Source: Cytophagales bacterium (lineage in GTDB: Bacteria > Bacteroidota > Bacteroidia > Cytophagales > Flammeovirgaceae). Taken from it: 64,000 nucleotides of DNA. A program made the position numbers and the translations under genes. Below the pieces are notes generated by a model. That model saw only the letters and a list, made by a program, of their open reading frames with translations. It was not told the DNA's origin and did no database searches. Shown one piece after another: positions 29,239 to 37,398 of this stretch (its first letter is position 1; each line of letters begins with the position of its first letter). The stretch lies in contig JANWWC010000004.1 in the NCBI GenBank assembly GCA_025056215.1, forward strand, positions 1 through 64,000. Direction: 5' to 3'.

Positions 29239-30006
29239 ATGGATAGAGCATTTTTGTATGGCGATCGGTTTTTTGATACAATTATTTATCGAAATAGGCA
29301 AATAGAGTTTTGGAAATACCATTTAGAAAGAATTCGGGCTTCTGCTCAAGTGCTTTATTTCGAAAATATTGCAACAAAATCGGAGCATGAGTGGCTTCAA
29401 GAAATTGATTGTATTTTAGAATTACGCCATTTAAAAAACCAAACTTGCCGCATTCGGATAGTAGCTTTTAGAGAGGAAGGAGGATTCTACCGACCTGAAA
29501 AGAAACAAGCTCGCTATTTAATAGAGATCCAAGTAATGGATTTTTTTCCGTCTTCGATTGTAGAGAAAGTGGATTTTGCTCGCACAGTTCAGACTTATTA
29601 TACTTGTTATTCGCCTTATAAAATTCATACAATCCCTTACGTTTTGGCGGGCATAGAAGCTAATGAGCGTAATTTAGACGATCTAATATTAACTTCTCCG
29701 CAAGGATATATTAGCGAAGCGATCAGTAGCAATCTATTTTGGTATTACAATGGAATTTTTTACACGCCTTTACTCGAAACAGGATGCGTGGCAGGAGTAG
29801 TTCGAAGAGCTATTTTAGAATACTTCAAGAGTAAAAAAATACCCTTTCAGGAGATTGCTTGTAAAAGAGATTTTTTTTTAAATGCAGAACATATTTGGTT
29901 TGTAAATGTGACAGGCATTCGCAATGTGCGTCGAATAATGGAATGCGAGTACACTGTAAAGCCTTTTCCTATACAGTTTGGTGAATTGTTAGCCGCGCTT
30001 TCTTAA
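29239..30006 (+). CDS. Class IV (fold type IV) PLP-dependent aminotransferase-like protein
   Basis: 255 aa, near the length of aminodeoxychorismate lyases (PabC) and short of branched-chain aminotransferases. The N-terminal GDRFFDTIIYRNRQI, the PYVLAGIEANERNLDDLIL segment, ISEAISSNLFW and the C-terminal LETGCVAGVVRRAILEY (PLP-phosphate binding) are fold type IV signatures. The PLP lysine normally sits in K-[ST]-L-N-x-x-x-x-V-L-A; here the only candidate is Lys128 in SPYKIHTIPYVLAG, one residue closer to VLA than usual and without the Asn. It may be a PabC for folate synthesis, as no other candidate lies in the window, or a diverged relative. It is monocistronic. Confidence 0.75.
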   Translation: MDRAFLYGDRFFDTIIYRNRQIEFWKYHLERIRASAQVLYFENIATKSEHEWLQEIDCILELRHLKNQTCRIRIVAFREEGGFYRPEKKQARYLIEIQVMDFFPSSIVEKVDFARTVQTYYTCYSPYKIHTIPYVLAGIEANERNLDDLILTSPQGYISEAISSNLFWYYNGIFYTPLLETGCVAGVVRRAILEYFKSKKIPFQEIACKRDFFLNAEHIWFVNVTGIRNVRRIMECEYTVKPFPIQFGELLAALS

Positions 30007-30067
30007 CAATAAGAAAACTTAATATGCAAATTTTTTAACATCAAAAATTTATATGTAAAATTGTAGA

Positions 30068-30242
30068 ATCCTTGTCGCGGAAAAAGCAGAAAAGCAGGCA
30101 AGGCCAAAAGACTTCGAAATGTGAATCAATTTCAAGCATAATTAGTTGCTTGCAATATAAATTTTAGAGTATTTTTTGTTGAAAGGCTCATTGCTTTTTT
30201 GGTTTTCCGCGTTTAGAAAGACATGGCGAAGGTTGCAAGGAT
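30068..30242 (+). ncRNA. Candidate structured RNA (possibly 6S-like) upstream of rny
   Basis: A region of about 175 nt folds by long-range pairing: ATCCTTG (30068-30074) with CAAGGAT (30236-30242), CGCGGAAAA (30076-30084) with TTTTCCGCG (30203-30211), and AAAAGCA (30090-30096) with TGCTTTT (30192-30198). Inside are local hairpins (CTTCGAAAT with ATTTCAAG near 30111-30135; AGCA with TGCT after it) and a large internal loop. A long bulged rod of about 180 nt is the general shape of 6S RNA. The position before rny also fits, since zapA, 6S RNA and rny tend to be near neighbours in some bacteria (from memory). No tmRNA tag or SRP loop was seen. It could also be the rny leader. Confidence 0.45.
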
Positions 30243-30284
30243 CGCTGTCGCCGCATTGGTCTAACTTCTAAATATTTTGTAAAT

Positions 30285-31880
30285 ATGATTTATATTGCCA
30301 TTGGAGTGGTTTCACTTACGATAGGCGTTTTCATAGGAAGGTTTCTATTACAACGCTTATTTCAAGAATGGGAGACAAACGCACGTAGTAAAGCTGATTT
30401 AATCATTAAGCAAGCTGAAGTAGAAGCTGAGCGTTTGAAAGAACAAAAGTTGCAAGAGTCTAAACAAAAATATTTGCAACAGCGCGAAGCCCTTAAAGAA
30501 GAAGTCAATAAAAAGCGCAAGGAACTTCAAGAAGAAAAACGGCTGTTAAATGAAGAACGCCAAAAGTATGAAAAATTAGAAAAAAAACTTAAAGAACGCG
30601 AGCAAGCAGTCGGAAAACAGCAAGAACTCAACAGAAAAGAGAAAGAAGAAATTGAACGTGCTCGCGAGCAAGTAAAAATACAATTCGAAATTGCTTCTAA
30701 ACGCTTAGAAGAAGCTGAAAAGTATCGCAAAGAGCAAATCGAAAAGTTAGAAAATATTGCGAACTTGCGCGCCGAAGAAGCTCGAGAGCAACTGATTGAA
30801 GCTGTAAAAGATGAAGCACGTGCTAAAGCATCTGCTTATATTAAGCAAATTATGGATGATGCTAAGCTCACTGCTACTAAAGAAGCTAAGAAAATTATTA
30901 TTACAACTATTCAACGCACAGCAGCGGAGCAAGCTATTGAAAACTGTGTTTCCGTTTTTAATATCGAAAGTGATGATATTAAAGGAAAAATCATCGGGCG
31001 CGAAGGGCGCAATATCCGAACCTTGGAAGCTGCTACTGGCTGTGAGATTGTAGTAGACGATACGCCAGAAGCTATTCTTATTTCGGCATTCGATCCTGTT
31101 AGAAGAGAGATTGCGCGCATGGCTCTTCACCGATTAGTGATTGATGGAAGGATACATCCGTCTCGCATTGAAGAAATTGTAGCCAAAACGCGCAAAAACA
31201 TTGAAGATGAAATCATCGAAATCGGAGAACGCACCGTAATTGAATTAGGAATTCATGGACTTCATCCTGAACTTATCCGCTTAGTAGGGCGTATGCGTTT
31301 TCGTTCTTCTTATGGACAAAATCTCTTGCAGCATTCGCGTGAAGTAGCAAACTTGTGCGCTACGATGGCAGCAGAATTAGGCCTGAATGCTAAGTTAGCT
31401 AAACGAGCGGGCCTGTTGCACGACATCGGAAAAGTGCCAGAAGAAGAGTCAGAATTGCCTCACGCCCTGTTAGGGATGAAGTGGGCAGAAAAATACGGAG
31501 AACACCCTGACGTCTGTAACGCTATCGGAGCGCATCACGACGAAATCGAAATGACAAGCCTTATTGCGCCTATTGTGCAGGCATGTGACGCTATTTCAGG
31601 CTCTCGCCCAGGAGCGAGACGAGAAATGATCGAATCGTACGTGCAGCGTCTCAAAGATTTAGAAAATATTTGTATGGGCTTTGAAGGAGTGAACAAATGT
31701 TATGCTATGCAGGCGGGAAGAGATTTGCGCATCATGGTAGATGCTGAATCAGTAAGTGATAGCCGCGCTAACGATTTGTCGTTTGAGATTGCTCAAAAAA
31801 TTGAAAAAGAAATGCAATATCCCGGTCAAATCAAAATTACGGTTATTCGTGAGAAAAGAGCGGTAAGTTATGCCAAATAA
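30285..31880 (+). CDS. rny: Ribonuclease Y
   Basis: 531 aa, typical length. An N-terminal membrane helix (2-22) is followed by a coiled coil of about 170 residues rich in Lys/Glu, a KH RNA-binding domain with GREGRNIR (238-245), and an HD nuclease domain with metal ligands His350 (LLQHSREV), His379-Asp380 (LLHDIGKVP), and the later His/Asp pairs (AHHDEIE, QACDAIS). RNase Y starts mRNA decay at the membrane. It is followed by an intrinsic terminator that overlaps the stop codon. A candidate structured RNA lies upstream. Confidence 0.97.
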   Translation: MIYIAIGVVSLTIGVFIGRFLLQRLFQEWETNARSKADLIIKQAEVEAERLKEQKLQESKQKYLQQREALKEEVNKKRKELQEEKRLLNEERQKYEKLEKKLKEREQAVGKQQELNRKEKEEIERAREQVKIQFEIASKRLEEAEKYRKEQIEKLENIANLRAEEAREQLIEAVKDEARAKASAYIKQIMDDAKLTATKEAKKIIITTIQRTAAEQAIENCVSVFNIESDDIKGKIIGREGRNIRTLEAATGCEIVVDDTPEAILISAFDPVRREIARMALHRLVIDGRIHPSRIEEIVAKTRKNIEDEIIEIGERTVIELGIHGLHPELIRLVGRMRFRSSYGQNLLQHSREVANLCATMAAELGLNAKLAKRAGLLHDIGKVPEEESELPHALLGMKWAEKYGEHPDVCNAIGAHHDEIEMTSLIAPIVQACDAISGSRPGARREMIESYVQRLKDLENICMGFEGVNKCYAMQAGRDLRIMVDAESVSDSRANDLSFEIAQKIEKEMQYPGQIKITVIREKRAVSYAK

Positions 31881-31910
31881 CCTATAAAGCCTCGGGCTTT
31901 GTAGGTTTTA
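31879..31910 (+). terminator. Intrinsic terminator after rny
   Basis: AACCTATAAAGCC pairs with GGCTTTGTAGGTT (13 bp with one wobble, 3-nt loop TCG), followed by TTAATT. The short U-tract weakens it, but the stem is strong and begins at the rny stop codon. Confidence 0.8.
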
Positions 31911-31941
31911 ATTCTTGTAAAGAATCTTATTTTTTATTCTT

Positions 31942-32880
31942 ATGGCTATTAAAGAAACACACTACCAATTTCCGAAGCAAAAAGGTTTTTATCGCGGGAA
32001 GGTGCGAGATCTCTATTTTTTAGAAAATCACAAGCTTATTATGATTGCAACCGACCGTATATCAGCTTTTGACCACATTTTACACCGTCCTATTCCCTAC
32101 AAAGGACAGGTTCTTAACGGGATTGCTTACGAATTTTTGAATGCTACTTCTGATATAGTGCCGAATTGGTTAGAGGCTATGCCTCACCCTAATGTAATGA
32201 TAGGGAAAGAATGTGAGCCTTTTAAAGTAGAAATGGTAATTCGGGGGTATTTATGCGGACACAGTTGGCGCGAATATAAAGCTGGAAAGCGGATGCTTTG
32301 CGGCGTAAAATTACCCGAAAACATGCGTGAAAATCAAGCTTTTCATCAACCTATTATCACGCCCACTACAAAAGTGGCTAATGGACATGATGCTGATATT
32401 TCAAAAGAAGAAATTATTCAGCAAGGCATTGTCTCAAAACAAGATTATGAAGAACTAGAAGCTTACACGTACGCTCTTTTTGAAAGAGGTTCACAAATGG
32501 CTCGCCAACGCGGACTTATCCTAGCAGATACTAAATATGAATTTGGGAAATATGAAGGAAAAATCTATCTGATAGATGAAGTACACACTCCTGATTCGTC
32601 GCGTTACTTTTATGCGGATGATTACGCTGAACGCATGGCAAATGGAGAAACTCCTCGGCAGTTGTCTAAAGAGTTTGTGCGTCAGTGGCTTATAGATCGC
32701 GATTTTATGGGAAAGGAGGGACAAACCCAACCTGATATGCCAGATGTTTTTGTGGAAAATGTGAGTCAACGTTATATCGAATTATACGAAAGATTGCTTC
32801 AGAAGCCTTTTGTAAAAATTCCAGAGCTTTACAATGAAATTGCTATTAAACAAGCTATCCAATCATATTTTGGATTGTAG
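31942..32880 (+). CDS. purC: SAICAR synthase (phosphoribosylaminoimidazole-succinocarboxamide synthase)
   Basis: 312 aa, the longer form common in Bacteroidota and eukaryote-like PurC. It joins aspartate to CAIR with ATP in de novo purine synthesis. Signatures: GKVRDLYFL with the nucleotide-binding loop, [12 protein letters not shown], the [19 protein letters not shown] segment, [11 protein letters not shown] and VLTPDSSRYW-like text [15 protein letters not shown]. No other pur gene is adjacent, so it is a lone gene, with a terminator of rny upstream. Confidence 0.96.
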   Translation: MAIKETHYQFPKQKGFYRGKVRDLYFLENHKLIMIATDRISAFDHILHRPIPYKGQVLNGIAYEFLNATSDIVPNWLEAMPHPNVMIGKECEPFKVEMVIRGYLCGHSWREYKAGKRMLCGVKLPENMRENQAFHQPIITPTTKVANGHDADISKEEIIQQGIVSKQDYEELEAYTYALFERGSQMARQRGLILADTKYEFGKYEGKIYLIDEVHTPDSSRYFYADDYAERMANGETPRQLSKEFVRQWLIDRDFMGKEGQTQPDMPDVFVENVSQRYIELYERLLQKPFVKIPELYNEIAIKQAIQSYFGL

Positions 32881-32935
32881 AAATCCTATTTGCTTGACTA
32901 CTAATAATATTTGCCGTAAATAGCATTATATTTTA

Positions 32936-33328
32936 ATGCCTAAAACTATGAAATATAGCATTCAAAAAAGTGAAAAGCATACTATTCTTAAGCTAGAGGA
33001 AGAAAAATTAGATACGCTTCTTGCTCCTAAAATTAAATCAGAGTTCGTTACTTTATTTCAGGCAGGGCTCACTAATTTCATTTTAGATATTTCGCAAGTG
33101 AAATATGTAGATTCTTCTGGGTTGAGCGCCTTGTTAGTAGCTAATCGATTAGCAAAAGAAAATAATGGCTTATTCATTGTAGTAGGAGCAAGCGATCATG
33201 TTAAAAAATTGCTTTCTATTTCTAAACTTGATGCTGTGATTCGTGTTTTAACAAGTGTAGAAGAAGCAGTAGACGCTATTTTTTTGCATGAAATTGAAAA
33301 AGATTTAAATGAAGATTCTGACGAGTAA
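32936..33328 (+). CDS. STAS-domain anti-anti-sigma-like protein
   Basis: 130 aa from the first Met; an alternative start 12 nt in (MKYSIQ) is as likely. One STAS domain with the phosphorylation-site motif VDSSGLSALL, in which Ser61 (second Ser) corresponds to the phosphorylated Ser of SpoIIAA. STAS proteins are switched by a kinase and a PP2C phosphatase and bind a partner when unphosphorylated. The acidic tail (EIEKDLNEDSDE) is extra. pdxH starts 5 nt after the stop, so the two may be co-transcribed. SiaB/SiaC, a related kinase/substrate pair, lie about 30 kb away; a link is only a guess. Confidence 0.88.
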   Translation: MPKTMKYSIQKSEKHTILKLEEEKLDTLLAPKIKSEFVTLFQAGLTNFILDISQVKYVDSSGLSALLVANRLAKENNGLFIVVGASDHVKKLLSISKLDAVIRVLTSVEEAVDAIFLHEIEKDLNEDSDE

Positions 33329-33333
33329 TAACT

Positions 33334-33981
33334 ATGGAAGAAAAACTATCAATTGCTGATTTAAGAAAAGAGTATTCTCTTCAAACACTTGATATTCAAG
33401 ATGTTGATCCGAATCCTTTTAAGCAGTTTGAAAAATGGCTGTATCAAGCAATCAACTCTCAGTTGCTTGAACCTACTGCGATGGTTTTATCGACAGCTAC
33501 TCCTGATGGCAAGCCATCTGCAAGAGTTCTTTTATTAAAAGGAATAGAAAACGATTCTTTTATATTTTATACTAACTATCAGAGTCGTAAAGGGAAAGAG
33601 ATTGCTTCTAATCCGCATGGAGCTATTACTTTTTATTGGGCAGAACTCGAGAGACAAGTTCGTATTGAAGGAAAAATTTCTTTTATTTCAGAGGCTCAAT
33701 CAGAAGCTTACTTTGGAAGTCGCCCTCGCGCTAGTCAAATAGCTGCTTTGGCTTCCCCTCAGAGTCAAAAAATTGAGTCGCGCGAAGATTTAGAAAAGAG
33801 GTTTGAACAACTTCGCGAGCAATATCAAAACCAAGAAGTTCCTAAGCCTAAAGAATGGGGAGGTTACGCACTCTCACCTACTTATTTTGAATTTTGGCAA
33901 GGGAGACCTAGCCGCCTGCACGATCGCATCGCATATGAACTCATTGAAAATACTTGGAATGTATATCGGCTTGCTCCTTAA
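33334..33981 (+). CDS. pdxH: Pyridoxamine 5'-phosphate oxidase
   Basis: 215 aa, normal length. FMN-dependent oxidation of PNP/PMP to pyridoxal phosphate. Visible family motifs: ATPDGKPSARVLLLKG, FYTNYQSRKGKEI, ERQVRIEGKI, FGSRPRASQIAALASPQSQ, and the C-terminal WGGYALSPTYFEFWQGRPSR then LHDR. Its stop codon overlaps the stop codon of the convergent sensor-like gene by 3 bases (TTAA). Confidence 0.96.
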   Translation: MEEKLSIADLRKEYSLQTLDIQDVDPNPFKQFEKWLYQAINSQLLEPTAMVLSTATPDGKPSARVLLLKGIENDSFIFYTNYQSRKGKEIASNPHGAITFYWAELERQVRIEGKISFISEAQSEAYFGSRPRASQIAALASPQSQKIESREDLEKRFEQLREQYQNQEVPKPKEWGGYALSPTYFEFWQGRPSRLHDRIAYELIENTWNVYRLAP

Positions 33982-34925
33982 TGGTTGATAACGAACTTAA
34001 AAGCAAGGCTCAAATAAAGTGTTAAGATAACTGAAAAGGTAACTACAATTGCCATAACAACCTGCAGACGGCTAATAATTTGATTTTTTCGTTTTTTAGC
34101 TAAATCATCAATTTCTGACACAATTGCATCAATTACTTCGACAGCTATTTTGAGTTGAAAACTAATTCCAGTTTGGGTGCGGTAACCTGTTTGGGCATCA
34201 ATTAATACGATTTGTTGAAAATTTTTTTGATAACTGCTAAGATGTGAAATAAGTTCTTCCTTTGTGCTTTGAGAGAAACCAGGATGTTTTAGGATTTCTT
34301 CTTTCAATTTCGAGCACTCTGCTCTGACTAAGTTTAAATAAAAAGAGTCTTGTTTGAGGTCGTACTCTTTTTCGTATTGCTTGATGGTTTGGAGCCTTGC
34401 AATAAGAGGGGTATTCACAATTCGATTTGCTACTTGGTGAGTGTGAATTACCATTTCGCCGTGGAGTCCAAACTCGTCGATTCCGCGCTGTCGAATTTTA
34501 TCAGTAACTAAGTTATAGAGAGAATCATAATCTTTTAAAATTCTATTGAGACTAAATAAATACTGGTCGATTGCGAAGCTTTTGGTTTTATCTTTAAGTT
34601 GGTTAAGTTCGTCGGCAATTTTTCGCACTTCGTATAGCATCTTATCGTGTGAAGCTAATGAAGGACTCATACCCGACTTATAAAAATCGTGATTCAAAAT
34701 ATCGTATACAAAAAAATCCTGACCGTATTTAAGTGCATGCAACGTTTTGATAAACAAATCGTTCACTTTTGAAGTTTGATTTTCTATTTTTTCCATTTCT
34801 CTAAATAGAAAAAAACTCAGCACTGCTATCAAAAACGAAACAGTAGAATAGATAAAAAAGGCAATCAGGATTTTTTCTTTGACGGTTCGCTGCTTGAAAA
34901 AAGAGTCGAAAAAGCGAATTTTCAT
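33978..34925 (-). CDS. Membrane sensor-like protein without an output domain
   Basis: 315 aa. Two membrane helices (about 19-41 and 289-309) flank a periplasmic, entirely helical region of about 245 residues, the layout of HBM or four-helix-bundle chemoreceptor/kinase sensor domains. A linker, HAMP, kinase, PP2C or cyclase domain should follow the second helix, but the protein ends six residues later (FKFVINH). The stop overlaps the convergent pdxH stop, and no matching coding sequence continues in any frame, so it is either a complete short sensor or a truncated relic. It sits 60 nt after the DUF1599 gene on the same strand. Confidence 0.7.
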   Translation of the reverse strand: MKIRFFDSFFKQRTVKEKILIAFFIYSTVSFLIAVLSFFLFREMEKIENQTSKVNDLFIKTLHALKYGQDFFVYDILNHDFYKSGMSPSLASHDKMLYEVRKIADELNQLKDKTKSFAIDQYLFSLNRILKDYDSLYNLVTDKIRQRGIDEFGLHGEMVIHTHQVANRIVNTPLIARLQTIKQYEKEYDLKQDSFYLNLVRAECSKLKEEILKHPGFSQSTKEELISHLSSYQKNFQQIVLIDAQTGYRTQTGISFQLKIAVEVIDAIVSEIDDLAKKRKNQIISRLQVVMAIVVTFSVILTLYLSLAFKFVINH

Positions 34926-34985
34926 GATTAGAAGTATTATCTACTTTTCCAAAACGAAAAGGCTTAAAGAAAGTTAAATTTTTGT

Positions 34986-35525
34986 TCACGTCGAAAGAAT
35001 CAGTGCAAAAACGGCATAGTTGATAATATCTCGATAATTGGCTTCTACTCCTTCTGATGCGAGAGTTTTTCCTTGATTTTCTTCAATTTGTTTTATGCGC
35101 AAAATTTTCATAAGAATAATGTCTGTTATGCTGCTGATTCGCATGTCGCGCCATGCTTCTGCGTAATCATGATTTTTGCGGAGCATCAAATCTCGCGTGG
35201 CTTCAATGTGTTTTTTGTACAATTGGAGAGTTTCCTCCAAAGAGAGTTCTAAACGATTTTCGTTTTGGCGGATAAGATCAATTTGCATTAGCGCAATTAC
35301 TGCATAATTAATAATGCCTATAAATTCAGTTTGGGTATCATCAGCGATTTGCTGTTTTCCTGTTTCTTGAATTTGTCTGATTCTTTTTGCTTTGATGTAG
35401 AGTTGATCGGTGAGCGAAGGAAGTCTTAGAACACGCCAAGACGTTCCGTAGTCAATGGTTTTCTTTTCAAAAATTTGAAGGCATTTTTCCACCACCTGGT
35501 TGTATTGTGCAACGGTATTGCTCAT
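34986..35525 (-). CDS. DUF1599 tandem-repeat protein
   Basis: 179 aa made of two copies of the DUF1599 domain: KKTIDYGTSWRVLRLPSLTD to FIGIINYAVIAL (about 21-80), and KKNHDYAEAWRDMRISSITD to YRDIINYAVFAL (about 117-175). The family is found mainly in Bacteroidota and has been linked by others to nucleotide-modification enzymes; its biochemical role is unproven. It starts 3 nt after the TrpF-like gene stop, so they share a transcript. Confidence 0.88.
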   Translation of the reverse strand: MSNTVAQYNQVVEKCLQIFEKKTIDYGTSWRVLRLPSLTDQLYIKAKRIRQIQETGKQQIADDTQTEFIGIINYAVIALMQIDLIRQNENRLELSLEETLQLYKKHIEATRDLMLRKNHDYAEAWRDMRISSITDIILMKILRIKQIEENQGKTLASEGVEANYRDIINYAVFALILST

Positions 35526-35528
35526 AAA

Positions 35529-36137
35529 TTACTCTTCTTCTAAAATTTCTAAGATTTCAGCAAGTCTGTCTATTTCGTTGATGCCAGTGCGAATTTCAGT
35601 ACTTCCGTCGATTGCAAAGCCTACAATAGGAATTTCTTGTGTAATCTCTGCGATTTGAGAGGCATTGTAATTAAAATTGAGTAAAATAGGAATATGGCAA
35701 GCCAAATCAGAAATTGATTTTTTCCAAGCTTGATTCCACAATGGGGCGGATGCTTTCAGAATAAGCATTTCTACATTTTCTAAAGGGATTTCTGCTAAAT
35801 ATTCTAAATGGGCAGGTAGTGCTACAGTTTTTTCTAAAATAATAGGTTTTAGGTATTGAGATGAAATTCTTTCGAGCATCGTTTCGTCGTCGGTTTGTAC
35901 GTATTCAAAAAAATTTTGGTATTGAGAAGGAATAGGCAAAAGATTTTCATCAAGTTCTGCAACAAAAGAAGGCCCTGTTATCCATTGAATAATTTCGTAT
36001 AGTTTATCAGGATTTTGAACGTACATACTATCTTTTTTCCATGAAAATCCTAATAAATCTACTGTCATGCCTGCTCCGTAGCGTGCATCATGCAAGTTTG
36101 TGATGTTATTGATTTTTACACGTGTCCGCAAAGCCAT
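35529..36137 (-). CDS. TrpF-like TIM-barrel protein lacking the catalytic Cys
   Basis: About 202 aa from Met at 36137 (MALRTRVKINNI), chosen since the upstream frame adds non-family residues. It resembles phosphoribosylanthranilate isomerase (TrpF): VKINNITNLHDARYGAGMTV, LLGF, and the C-terminal FAIDGSTEIRTGINEID. However the TrpF signature K-I-C-G-I-T reads K-I-N-N-I-T, with Asn10 where the general-acid Cys should be, and the S-P-R phosphate-loop text is absent (KKDSMYV). It is therefore unlikely to isomerise phosphoribosylanthranilate. trpC is encoded at 45626 in this window. The first gene of a likely unit with DUF1599. Confidence 0.7.
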   Translation of the reverse strand: MALRTRVKINNITNLHDARYGAGMTVDLLGFSWKKDSMYVQNPDKLYEIIQWITGPSFVAELDENLLPIPSQYQNFFEYVQTDDETMLERISSQYLKPIILEKTVALPAHLEYLAEIPLENVEMLILKASAPLWNQAWKKSISDLACHIPILLNFNYNASQIAEITQEIPIVGFAIDGSTEIRTGINEIDRLAEILEILEEE

Positions 36138-36211
36138 GGTTCGCTTGAAAGTTTGCGCAAACAATAAAAATAATTTTTAAAAATCATAACTTCGTTGCAA
36201 TCTTTAAAAAA

Positions 36212-37396
36212 ATGACACATCTCTATCGCAATAAAATGATTTATAAGGCTATTGTGATTGTAATAGCCTTTTTGATCGCTGCTTTTTCGATATATTATAC
36301 AAATCAATTGGTCAAAGAGCTTCAAAATAGCGAGTTGCGTCAGATAGATTTGTTTGCTAAGGCACAAAAAGCCATCGTAAGTCCTGATAGTCATGACGGA
36401 TTGAGTTTTCTACTTACCGAAATTATTGAAACTAATCGTACTATTCCTGTAATTCTTACTGACGAGTTGGGAACTCCAATAGCTTATCGAAATATTCAGG
36501 TACCTTCTCATCTATCTAAAGAAGAAAAAGATGCTTTTTTGCGAAAAGAATTGACCTCTATGCACGATAAACCTGCGATTGAAGTAAATTTAGGAGATGG
36601 TTGGAAGCAGTACATTCACTATACTGATTCACTGGTATTAAAAAAATTGAGATATTATCCTTATATTCAGTTGAGCGTTATCACCATATTTGGAATACTT
36701 ACCTACCTAATTTTTAGTTCAGTAAGACGAGCAGAGCAGAACCGCATATGGGTGGGCTTAGCCAAAGAGACTGCTCATCAACTTGGTACACCTATTTCTT
36801 CACTAATGGCTTGGGTAGAAGTTTTAAAATCAGAAGAAACTTTAGATAAGTCAATCATCGAAGAAATTACCAAAGATATTCAACGGCTCCAAACGATTAC
36901 ATCGCGATTTTCAAGCATCGGTTCTGAGCCTATGCTTTCGGTTTGTAACCTTATCGAAATCACAGAAAAAGCAATTGAATACCTTCGCAGCAGAATCTCC
37001 CAAAAAGTGAGCATATCTTTAGAAAAGCCTTCTCAGCCAATTATGGTAGCTCTCAACGCTTCTCTTTATGAGTGGGTTATTGAAAATCTTTGCAAGAATG
37101 CTGTAGATGCTATGAATGGGATTGGTAAGATTCAGATCTCTATTTGTCCTAATTTCTCAAGGTCGATTGCAGAAATTTGTGTTACCGATACTGGAAAAGG
37201 AATTCCTTCTTCTAAGTTTAAGACAATTTTTAAAGCTGGGTACACTACTAAAAAAAGAGGATGGGGGCTCGGATTGACGCTCGCAAAGCGAATTATTGAA
37301 GAATATCATCGAGGAAAAATTTATGTAAAACAATCTGAGTTAAATGCTGGTACAACTTTTTGTATTGAGTTACCGCTTGACATTCATGACAATTAA
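36212..37396 (+). CDS. Membrane sensor histidine kinase
   Basis: 394 aa. Two membrane helices (about 10-30 and 150-170) flank a small periplasmic sensor domain of about 120 residues. The kinase core has the variant H-box AKETAHQLGTPISSL with phospho-accepting His189 (typical of the Bacteroidota subgroup with AHQLGTPISSL instead of SHELRTPL), N-box ENLCKNAVDAM, G1 DTGKGIP and G2 GWGLGLTLAKRI. No HAMP domain is visible. No response regulator gene is adjacent; a membrane protein gene follows after 2 nt, so it may be the second gene of this unit. It starts divergently from the TrpF-like gene. Confidence 0.9.
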   Translation: MTHLYRNKMIYKAIVIVIAFLIAAFSIYYTNQLVKELQNSELRQIDLFAKAQKAIVSPDSHDGLSFLLTEIIETNRTIPVILTDELGTPIAYRNIQVPSHLSKEEKDAFLRKELTSMHDKPAIEVNLGDGWKQYIHYTDSLVLKKLRYYPYIQLSVITIFGILTYLIFSSVRRAEQNRIWVGLAKETAHQLGTPISSLMAWVEVLKSEETLDKSIIEEITKDIQRLQTITSRFSSIGSEPMLSVCNLIEITEKAIEYLRSRISQKVSISLEKPSQPIMVALNASLYEWVIENLCKNAVDAMNGIGKIQISICPNFSRSIAEICVTDTGKGIPSSKFKTIFKAGYTTKKRGWGLGLTLAKRIIEEYHRGKIYVKQSELNAGTTFCIELPLDIHDN

Positions 37397-37398
37397 AA

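Noticed and set aside
30068-30242. Reading the structured RNA as tmRNA, SRP RNA or RNase P RNA
   Set aside because: No tag-peptide reading frame, no GGAAGGGAGCAG-type SRP loop, and it is much shorter than RNase P RNA.
33978-33981. Continuation of the sensor gene in another frame past its stop
   Set aside because: Beyond the stop lies only the antisense strand of pdxH, with no HAMP or output-domain text.
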